NCBI GenBank assembly: GCA_000231825.2 | Contig: JH720312.1 | Span: 62,001-126,000 of the forward strand | Length of the DNA stretch: 64,000 nt | Reading direction: 5' to 3' | Source of the DNA: Tetrahymena elliotti 4EA | Lineage: Eukaryota > Ciliophora > Oligohymenophorea > Hymenostomatida > Tetrahymenidae | Shown here: positions 54,022 to 64,000 of the stretch, one piece after another | Layout: each line of letters begins with the position of its first letter | Position numbering within the stretch: the first letter of the stretch is position 1 | Translations under genes and position numbers: made by a program | The notes under the pieces: generated by a model | The model's input: the letters and a program-made list of their open reading frames with translations, nothing else | What the model was told of the DNA's origin: nothing | Database searches by the model: none

Positions 54022-54920
54022 TTTCTCTTATTTTGAATTAATATTCGAGTTGATCAAATTGTATCTAATTAAAAACTTTAAAGATTTTTTATAATATTAA
54101 TAAATTAATAATTAATTTCATGAGTGGTTAAATTGCAATCTCACATTTTATTTACATTCAAAATTTTCTGAAATTAATAAAAAATAATTTATGGTAAAAC
54201 ATGAACTGATAAATCTGTCTATTAAAAGGTACCGAAGTATCTAACTATTTAGGTAGAGTTTTCCTAAAACTAAAAATTCTTTATCATTCAAGTTCACTAA
54301 ATTTATTTTTATCAAAAACATTTTGCCAAATAAAAAAATTAAATTTGATAAGACTTACTTTATGTTTATACAATGTTTTCAATAATCATTAATCACTAAT
54401 CACTAATTATTTATTTATTTCCTAACAAAAATTAAAAAATTAATTTTTATTTTTAAAATTAAGTAAGATTTTTAATAGGAATTTTTAACAGTATCTTAGA
54501 ATTATTTATTTTTGAATAAATGAAGTGTTATATTTCTTTTTAATATTTCTTTCATGTAAATCATTTTAAAACATGCATTTTTAAGAGTAAAATTATCCAA
54601 AAGAACATTTTTTAATTTGTAAATTAATGATAAATATATTTTAACACAAATAACTTAAAAATTCCAATAAAAGGTTATTATTTTCTAATATTAGAGAGAT
54701 ATATTACAATTTAAAAAAAGGATTGAAAGTGTAAAAGTTAAATATAATGTATTGTGAAGTGAGTAAGCATAAGGCATTCATAAGAACGATACATTAAACA
54801 AAAATATAAACAGATATTTGTTTCTAGCCTGTAATTTTTTTTAAAGTAACTGGAAGTATAGAATACCTCTGTTTTGTTATCAATCTAAATTATTTTTAAA
54901 AGCTCAATAAGATTCTTTGC
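54022..54920. other. Spacer between LRR-kinase gene and SURF1-like gene
   Basis: 900 bp AT-rich. It may contain a 5' exon of the LRR-kinase gene near 54230-54321 (frame starting MFLIKINLVNLND), which I could not join in phase. Confidence 0.4.
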
Positions 54921-56825
54921 TCACTTAGCTAAGAATAAAAGAGCAGAAAAGATTGAGGAGCCAAGACCAATTAAACTGTAGTAGCTAGCACTTTTGTTAA
55001 GGTCCCAGTACATTTATCCAGGTTGTTATAAGACACCGCTTCTAGTGAATTTGTAAGGATAGTCTTCTTTATAGTCAGAGCAAATATCAATATGTCTGCA
55101 ATCTCTTTCATCATTAGGAGTTTCAGTATTGACATTTTCTAAGATGCAGCTTCTGACTTGTTCTTAGTTGACAAAACCTTATTTTTTTAATAAAAATTAA
55201 CATATTAAATAAATCTAATAATTTAGTAATAGCAAATATATTTTTTAATAGTTTAAAAACAGTTATAATTACCAGTATACTTAGCTAATTAGTTAATATC
55301 AGCATATTCCCATTTATTTTCACAAGGCTTGTTGGAGGCGAATAAACCACCTTATTCACTCAAATGCTTGCCATCAGTAACAACACAAGTGAAAGTTTAT
55401 TCTTCAACATTTTCAACTCTAGCTCTGGCCCAGATGGGAGCATATTCTCTAGGGATGAAACCTTTTTAATAGAAATTTTGGATAAAAAATGAATCATGTA
55501 ATAGTGATTCTGTATCTATTTAGGAGAAATTTTTAAACTTAATTGAATAAAATCCTTTTATTAATATATTTTATGAGATAATTTAGCAAAAATACTCTGT
55601 TTGGTAAAAAGAATAAAATATTTATTGATTAGATAAGCATGCTTGACTTATGGAAGTTTATCAAAATAATTATATATCCTCAATAAAAATATATAAGATT
55701 TGCTTTATTAATCTATTGACAATCTTTTTCTTTAAATAAATAACAAGTATTTAGTCTTTCAAAAAATATTTGATAGTTTTAAAGAAGGCTAAATGGCTGC
55801 TTAATTTGATTTTGCTCTCTTTTATGATAAAAATTATTAATATTAACAAAAACTTTGTGTCATTTGATATACTTTTGCTTTTAAACTTAAATTTGATGAC
55901 ATTAAATTTCCTTTTTTTAGGTTTTGATAATTTTTAGAATTTTGATACAATTGAATTTATTTATGATGATCTTTTTATGAAGATATTGCACCTATCATGC
56001 AAATGTTTAAGATATGATATTACATTCAATTAATCTAATTTGTATAAAAACTAACCATGCTATAATTTTAACTATTTTTAATTGTTTTCATTGATAAATC
56101 CAAACAAAACAGAATGCCTTTTTTTCAAATATCCTTATATCTAAAAGTTTATTCTTCTTAATAAATATTTTCTCCTTTTATATATGAATATCTCTAACTA
56201 TATAGCTTTTTTTGAGTATCTATTGATATTTAGTTAGTAAATAAATATGCCTGATAAAATATCAAACACTGTGAATACAGATAGCATATTAAAAAATTTT
56301 CTTTTTTATCTTACCTAAATTCAAAATAAGACCTTCTTAAACGGAACCATCTTCATTTTCCTTAGTGACGAAAGGAACAAGATATTCAAAACCATGAAGA
56401 CCATATGATTTGGCAGGAATCATCATACCCTTACCATGGATGGGACGGCCAGTAATGGTGACAGTCTTGTAGAGCCATTCGTTGATGTTCTTTTCAGAAA
56501 AGGGAGGATTTTAAGAATCAGCACCAGTTAATTAAATAGTGGGCTTAGCCATTCTTTCCTTTCTGGATTCAGTAGCAACCTTATTTTCTCTGGCCTTAGA
56601 TGATTGATTGGCTCCATATATGAGAGAACCAAGACCCAAACCAGCAAAAAAGAGCTTAGCTCTAGGATATTGGGCTGAGAAAGCAACCAATCTATTGCTG
56701 AATCTTTAAGATTAAATTTAAGAAGCTAATTTTTCAGTTTCGTGGGCTTTATTTAAAACCTTGGGAGTTAAGTGAGAGTAGGTAGCATCACCTCCTTTTG
56801 ACTTGCCAAAAACCTATTGAAGCAT
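54921..56825 (-). CDS. SURF1-like cytochrome c oxidase assembly protein
   Basis: Exons 56825-56315, 55461-55273 and 55177-54921 join in frame to 318 residues. A hydrophobic segment after a basic N-terminus (AKLFFAGLGLGSLIYGA, about 60-76) and a second one at the very end (YYSLIGLGSSIFSALLFLA) give the two-TM topology of SURF1/Shy1. Between them are VTITGRPIHGKGMMIP, GLHGFEYLVPF, LILNLGFIPREYAPIW and NKPCENKWEYADINQLAKYTG. These parallel the SURF1 blocks for the GxF/GR strand, the 'VNRGWVP' strand and the N-x-P-x-x-x-x-W-x-Y-x-D segment. SURF1 acts in the mitochondrial inner membrane in haem handling during complex IV assembly. Codons are richer in C and G (GCC, ACC, CTC, AAG) than in neighbouring genes, as in highly expressed ciliate genes. 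The first intron is unusually long (55462-56314, 853 bp). Confidence 0.8.
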
Positions 56826-58249
56826 TTTTTTCTCCTAAGTGATATACTTGATTAATGTTATTCAATATTTTATTTTAATTTATTATCCTTTTTTCTTTTT
56901 ACTTCTTTTTTTTGTTTTTGCAATACTAACTATTTGCATTCATATGTGTATGTATGTATGGATGTATAATATACATTCATAAACATTAACATAATCCTAT
57001 CTTTTTACAAATTGTTTTTCTTCTTTTTCTCATCTAATTTTTAATTGACACTATAAAAGACATCTTTATTTTCATTTAATTTTTTATGTATTTAAAATCA
57101 CATTTATTCAATGAAAATATTTCTTTCTAATTAATTAATCAATCAATAGATAAATGATACTTCTTTAAATATTAAGTGAAAGATATTTATTTGAGACTCC
57201 CATGCACTACTACTCATTTTACTCACTATTTATTTTTATTTCAAAAATCTTTATTTAATTAGACTAAAATATCAAAAATAAAAATAAATCAACAATATTA
57301 ATAATATGATTTAAATTAAATTAAAATGATTCTAAATTCTTTATAATTTTTTTAATTAAAAATAATAATTTAGTAGTTTTTTACTTCTTTTTATCTTAAT
57401 TCTCTTACTAATTTTGTTTAATCAGAGTAAATTATAATTTACATTTTGAATTAAATGTTGATCTTAAACTAAATTGTAAATAATTTATCAATTTAATATT
57501 TTATTATCTTTTTTATTAAATCTTAAATTTTTTAAAAAGTTAAAATCTAAGTAAATGATTGTTAAAATCAAAAATAAATAATTTGATAAAAAAATAATTG
57601 ATGATATTCAATGGTGTTTAATAAAAATAGCTTTTTATATTTGCTTGAATAGATAATAGTAAGTTGAAAAGCTTAATTTTTTAATTTTTTTTTTCTAAAT
57701 AATTGAAATTAAAATGCAAGAATAATCAATTTGCCTTTACTCTTTTGATTCGTTAGGATTTAAGTTAATAATTTTCTATAATGAATTTTTTGTAAAAGCT
57801 AAGTAAGCAACGAAATTTATTAATTTTACCGTTATCATCTCTTTCTATATTTCGTTTATAGATATTTGTTAAGATTTTTTAAAAACTCCAAAAACATTTC
57901 AGATTAATTGGGTAAATCTAATCGTTAACTTAAGTAAAAATAACTTTATTTAAAACAGTACTTTACTTAGTGGTTTAGAAATTATATTTAGTATTCACAT
58001 AATATATACTATAGAAGCAATGATTTTAAGTGATCAATTTTGTTTGGTCAATTATCTATTAAAAAATTAATTTGGAGTAATAATACTTATTAACCATAAT
58101 TAAATGATTGATTCTTTTGCTATTATTTAACATTTGCAGTTCATACAAAATAATTAATTTCAATTTACTATCATTCTATTTTTTTGAAAAGTTAAAATAA
58201 ATAAGATAATAGTAGAGTTTGAGATAGTTAAAATATTGCTATAACCTTA
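56826..58249. other. Divergent promoter region, SURF1-like / K+ channel
   Basis: 1.4 kb AT-rich spacer with a TGTATGTATGGATG microsatellite-like stretch near 56945-56965. No gene is seen; both promoters should lie here. Confidence 0.45.
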
Positions 58250-61200
58250 ATGAAAAAGTTAAAAAATAATCATGAAGAAATCTGTTTGAGTCCTAAAAGT
58301 TTTGATATTGATAGCGAAAGTAAAATAAGGATGGGAGCAGCTTCAAGAGGAAAACTCTTTTATGATATTGATTAAAGTCCTTTTTAAAAAAAAAGTGATT
58401 TATAAGAAAGCTTGCATTGGAGTGATAAAAACTCAAGTATATCAATGTCTAAAACAGGAATAAATATGATTTAGAATATAAATCAACATAATGAAATTGA
58501 TGCTTTTTCAAAAGCGTAAATAATGGAACTGGATTATAATTATTAGAACAAAACTGCAAGCAAATCTAATATTACAATATTAAATATTAATTAGCATCCA
58601 TCTTAATTGTAGATTTTATAAAATTAAAGTCCGAATGATAAAATGTAGGTAGATAAAGCTATAAACACTTCGAAATCCTTCAATTAGGGAGAAAAAAAAG
58701 ATTCGTCAAGTCCCTTACCTCTAAAAGAAAAAGAATAAAAGCTTAGAAAAACTCTTAAAAACTTTAAAGTGATGATGCTTGCAAAGAAATTTTAAGATAT
58801 AATGTTAAACAAATCACAGTCTTATTTATTTAGAAAAACATTAAATGATAGAATTTCATTCTAATTATTAAGGGATAAAGCTTTTATTTGGGAAGACTTT
58901 AAAAGGCAAATAGCTATGAATATTTCTAAAAATGTATCAACTTATTCATTCTATCATATATTATATTTTAAAGGCTTATTATATTATGTTAAAGTTTTTT
59001 TATTTCAATATAAAAATAGAAAAGACTGCTTAAAATGCAATTCTTCTTCATAGATCTTTTTTGTAAATTATTTAAATAAAATATTTCAATCATCATTTAT
59101 AAATATTTTTAATAAAAAGCAACTATTTCCACCTATGGCACTATAAATCCTGTAAAATAATTTAATATTTGCTTCTCTAACTTTTTGATATTTCTATAAT
59201 TAAATAGTTCTCTAATGCAAAGTTTATATTCGATGTGCTTGCCTTTCTTTTTATTTTAATGAATATAGCATATTTACCTCTAAAACATTCTTATAACAGT
59301 ATATTCAACTTGTTTCAACATGGCTTTATTGAAAAAATTACACTTTATTTTTTACTTGTGGAAGGTTTTGTTAATATGAACACTCAGTTTTATTCTCAAG
59401 GTTTGCTTGTAAAAGATTAATTTACTGTAATTAAAAATTATTTATAAGGAAGGTTGTGGTAAATAATTTACTTAAATTTCTTAGATTATAAAAAAGATTT
59501 ACTTTTTAGTTAATTTTTAAAAATAAAAGGATTGACTTAATTGTTGGAATACCATACTTGCTTAGTCAAATTCATCCTAATTTAGAGTTCCTAAACTTAT
59601 TTTATTTAATTAGGTTTTTGGATTTTTTGATAATTTTTAACAAAATAGAAGATAAATTTCTGAAAAACAGTCATTTTGGAGATGCAATTAAATGTATTTT
59701 CCTTATTTTTTTTGTCGCTCACCTTTCTGCTTGTATTATTTATGTAATTTCAACATTGCCTAAACCAGATTATGAAAGAACATATCTTGATTCTATAGAT
59801 GTAGATAGAACTTAATGGCTGTAAGTTTATATTTATTCTTTTTATTGGAGTATTATCACAATGACCACAATAGGCTATGGAGACATCCATCCAAATTCAC
59901 ATAGTAAAAACAATTATTTTATTAAATAAATCTTAAAGAAAAAAAAATTTTGAAAATATCAATAATAAAATAGGAGAGAGAGTCTATGCTGCTTTTTTTG
60001 CCATTTTAAGTTGTGTGGTTTTTGGGTTTACTTTGAACTAAATTGGTTCTATTATTTCAAATATTTACATGAACTCAAACATGATAAGAAAGAAATAAGC
60101 TATTATAGATTCTTATTTAAAGAAAAGGAATGTTTCTCCAGACCTTCAAGTAAAAGTAAAGAAAAATATTGAATATATTCTGATGGATAGTGGATAGTAG
60201 GATAAAGTTGTTGAAGAACTTTTAAATAGTTTAACTGTCTCTTTAAAAAGCTAGCTAAAGATAGAGCTATATCAAAACATTTTATCAAAAATCTAAACCT
60301 TTCGTATTAATTTCAGTGAAAAATTTTTATAAGAGTTGTGTAATCTATTTTAAGAGTAGACCTTCAATTAAGAATAGTATCTATATTATGAAGGTGATTT
60401 ACCTGATAAGTTTTACTTTGTTATTAGAGGAGAGGTTGAGTTATTTTACTAGTAATTTAAATGTCCTTGCACAATCAAAGTATAATTTTTTTAATTTGAC
60501 TTTATTTCAACTTAAAAAAACTTAAAACAAAGATATTCATATTCATAAAAAGTTTTTTTCTTAAGTTAAAGTTTGTTTAAATTTAATTTAGAAAAAACTT
60601 TTAATATTCTTCTCAAACTTTTCCCTCAAAAGAGAAATACTCTCTTTTTAATTGCCCTTAAAAAAACTTTAGAAAATTCCAAATTTATTTTTAATAGCTT
60701 AAATTTTTTTGAACGAGAGAATAAATTTATTTTATTTAAAAAAATTTTATTTATTTAGAAAAAAGAAAGCTTAGGTGTTGAGGAGTTTATAACTTAGTAA
60801 TCTAGAGTTTAATCTGCAAAAGCTTCTAGAGTAACTACAGTAGCTTACATATGCTATGAAGATTTTAATGAGCTTCTCAAGAAATATCAGAAAGATATGG
60901 AAACATATAGAATGATTTATGATAGCTTTAATGTTAATAAATTAGCTGCAAGAATTTTAGTGAGATGTTAAAACTGTTAAAGCGTTTCTCATGTTACTAG
61001 CGAATGTCCTTATCTATTTTGTATTAGAAATTTGAAAAAAAAAATTTAGAAATCTGAAATTGAAAATATTTTAAAACCTGAAATAAATGAAAGACAAAGC
61101 TTAGAAATATTATAATTAAAGTAAAGACATGATAAAAAATTTAAAAGCATAGCTTAATGCTCAAAAGTTTGGAATCGTTTATTTGAATTTCTATGTCAAA

Positions 61201-64000
61201 ATATAGATTAAGTTGAATTGTATTATGATAATATGATCAGCCTTTAAAATAATTAATCACTGGACAGTTAAGAAGAAGAAGGTGAAGGTGGAGATGGAGA
61301 TGATGATAATGAAAATTATGAATAAGATGAATATTAAGAAGATAATTAAAGAATGAAGCAAACAGGTACCACAGTTAACAGTTTAAAAAGTGGAGAAAAT
61401 ACTCCTTATAGAGGAATTATTATGTTCAAATCACAGCATATGAATAAATAAGCTCAAAATAATTAAAGTACTTCTGATTTTTCTGATAAACAAAAGGAAA
61501 GTTTAGCAAAATATTTATTTTCTGGCTAAGCCAAAAGTAACAGTGCAATTGATTTTTAGTAAATTGATTAATTTGCTTAACCTTAAAACCAATAAGGATA
61601 GGACATCAAAGATAATATGTAACAGCTTCCTTCTGTAATTTAAAATATGTTTGATGTCACATAGAAAAAAGACCCAAATCAGCCAAATATTTTTATAGAA
61701 TAATTAAAAGATACTCAAAATAATGATCCATTAATAACTCCTACAAATTCTAATTAAAAAAATTTACTATAAGTGGCTAATTAGCCTAGCAAAGACAATA
61801 CTTCTTTTTCATTTGCTTAATAATCATCCTTTTAAAAAGAAGAAGAGGAAAACAAACTTAATAATTAATAAATTCGGCTTCATCAAAACTCTTCTTAGTC
61901 ATCAGACAAAAGTAATATTACTTTTATGAATATGAATTAGAATCAGAATTCTAACCCAAATTAGAATAATTTCATTTAATTTACTCCTTAAATTAATCAG
62001 AGTCACCAATAAAACATCTAGTAGATTCAATTAGATAAGAGTAAAAATTTAGAAGAACCTATTAAAATTCATAATAAACGTTCTTCTTTTACAGAAGGAA
62101 ATTAAGCTTTAAATAACAATAGTAGCAGTCTTTAAGTGAATAGTAATAGTAATTCTAGTAATAGTTATAATCATAATGTTTAAAAAATACAAAGTCACCC
62201 AGAAATATAAAAGCTAGAATCTAATTTTACAAATATGAATAGTAACAGCAAGAGTCTAAGCAATTTAAATTCCTTAAGCAATCAAAATATTAACACTCCT
62301 TAGTAGTCTTCAGCAGTAGAGACATTTAAACGCAAATCAAGCTATTTTTCAAGTTATCATAAAAGAAAGACGAGTGAAATCAAGCGTGATGATTAATCAC
62401 ACTCAAAACTTCTTATGCCTGTGACTAATAATCAATTTTCTGCTATTATAGATGATTCAACCCCATCTCATTAAATGCCTCATGGAACTGCTTATAATAC
62501 CAGTTTAATTAATTACTAAGACACAAATAATAACAGAGCTACTACTAACTCCAATAATCTTAATCCTTCATCAGGATAAAGCAATATTAATCCTATGTCA
62601 AATTTACTATTAGAACCTATTTCACCTATAAAATAAAAATAGGAAAACACTAGCCCAATGCTAACAATGAATAAAGAAATATTTACTAACTCTGAACTGT
62701 AATTTGACATTTAAACTGATTAACTATCTCCTAGAAGAAAGTAGTATTAATTGTTTGAAAAGTAAAATCATCAATAGCAACCTAGTAAATTGATTTAAGC
62801 ATATTAAGTATAAAATACATATGACAAAGATGGTAAAAAAAGATAAAACACTATCCAGCCTACTTATAGTAATTTAGATGAGGTCTTTTTCTAAAACTAT
62901 TAAAATAAATCATAATAAAATGCTTTCAATCCTGACAACAGTAATTCTGTTTCGATAAGACTTGATGACTAAGATCCATAGTCATACTAATAGCAATAAT
63001 AATATATGTATGACAAAAATTTAGAATAAACTAGATACTTCTTTATTGGGGAGAATAGTAGCAGAGGATAATCAACTAGATAGCTTTCAATTAAAAAGGG
63101 TGCAAATAAAACTGCACTAATATTTGGCTAATAGCCTTTAGAAATGGAGTAGCAGAATTCATTTTAACAAACTTAATATAGTACAAAAAACTATGAAGAG
63201 AATTATAATACTAGCTAAAGTTATCTATAAAATAATAATATTCATGAAACAACTAACGATTACCATCCTTCATTTTAAGGAAGAAAGAAAACACATCGCA
63301 TAACATAAAATGATATATGGAATGAAAAAATCAGCACCCTTCAAAGTGACATAAAAAAAGATCGTTTGTAATCATACTTATAGAGTAATAATAGTTAAAG
63401 AAATATTAGATCTCAAAGGAACATTTAAATTGCTAATAGAAAATAAAGGAGGGACGATTCAATAACTAGGACTTTAATATAGTAATAAAATAGTGAACTT
63501 TTAAGTCAAAGTTAAGATTATCCAAAGGAATCAATACCAGGCTTATTTAAGTATTAATCCGCTAAAGTAAAGGTTCCTACTGGAGCTCATCCTTAATAAT
63601 CTTTTTAGATTTCTTAAATGTAGCTCCATGATTAACAAATAAATATGAACAAAAAATTACTTGAGACAAATTTATCACATAAGAATCAAAGCCAATCTAA
63701 TATTAAATTAAATTAAAACCACAAATAATCTTCACATGGAAGATAGCATAGTATAATAAAAAATGGAGAAAATTAATCAATGGATAGTCTTGAACATAAT
63801 AATTAGTCCTCTGAAGCTAGGACTTAAAAATATCAAAGAAAATTTACCAATAAAAAGATATCATTTAAAATAACAGAAGACCCGAATACAGTTCGTGATA
63901 GCTAAAGGAATCATACTTATAACAGTATTATGTAGAATTAAACTCTAATACCTTATTATAACTTAAGAGGTGAAGATGATGATGATGAACGTAATTCAGA
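58250..64000 (+). CDS. Cyclic-nucleotide-gated-type K+ channel, long Gln/Asn-rich tail (3' end cut by window)
   Basis: Resolved exons are 58250-58933, 59020-59151, 59208-59458, 59530-59903 and 59974 onward. A polar N-terminus (about 228 residues) precedes S1 (FIFDVLAFLFILMNIAYLPL), further helices, S5 (CIFLIFFVAHLSACIIYVI) and a pore with TMTTIGYGDIHP, the K+ selectivity filter. S6 is AAFFAILSCVVFGFTLNQIG, followed by a helical C-linker. A cyclic-nucleotide-binding fold starts as YEGDLPDKFYFVIRGEVEL and resumes as ESLGVEEF and RVQSAKASRVTTVAYI. The segment 60452-60758 between these parts is probably intron(s), but it stays open in frame and could not be resolved. S4 (FLNLFYLIRFLDFLIIF) has a single Arg, so voltage sensing is doubtful. 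From about 61240 to the window end the protein is Gln/Asn/Ser-rich with no TGA in frame; the stop lies outside. Confidence 0.88.

Overview
The window looks like macronuclear DNA of an oligohymenophorean ciliate, most like Tetrahymena. The sequence is very AT-rich. In every convincing gene TAA and TAG are read through as glutamine and only TGA ends the frame. Introns are mostly about 45-150 bp, begin GTAA/GTAT and end TAG/AAG. Most genes below were rebuilt by hand under this code. For most of them every exon junction keeps the frame and the summed exon length is a multiple of three. Under the standard code almost nothing here looks like a gene.

Layout: 1.2-9.1 kb, minus strand: two Aurora-like protein kinases flanking a MORN-repeat protein. 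10.8-11.3 kb, plus: a small predicted membrane protein. 12.0-19.3 kb, minus: a tandem pair of membrane-bound hybrid histidine kinases with receiver domains. 21.2-27.6 kb, plus: a large secretory-pathway protein with furin-like Cys repeats and a C-terminal multi-pass membrane part. 28.0-41.5 kb, minus: an ABCB-type half transporter, a 1549-residue PAS/TmcB-like multi-pass protein with a MITE-like element in one intron, and an Asn/Asp-rich protein with a 5-nt first coding exon. 42.3-45.0 kb, plus: a B-box protein whose 3' part is split into 23 microexons. 46.5-56.8 kb, minus: a 1130-residue Gln-rich protein, an LRR protein with a degenerate kinase domain, and a SURF1-like protein. 58.3 kb to the right edge, plus: a cyclic-nucleotide-gated-type K+ channel with a long Gln/Asn-rich tail, cut by the window end.

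The most unusual object is the run at 43586-44885. Twenty-three candidate exons of 3, 6, 9 or 15 nt (17 of them exactly 3 nt) are separated by introns of 47-65 nt. All have lengths divisible by three and share phase 2, and they join an upstream B-box/coiled-coil frame to a last exon ending in TGA. I found no tRNA, rRNA or CRISPR array. The genes do not form an obvious pathway. Sensing and signalling proteins (kinases, histidine kinases, PAS protein, K+ channel, Cys-rich receptor-like protein) dominate, as is common in ciliate genomes.
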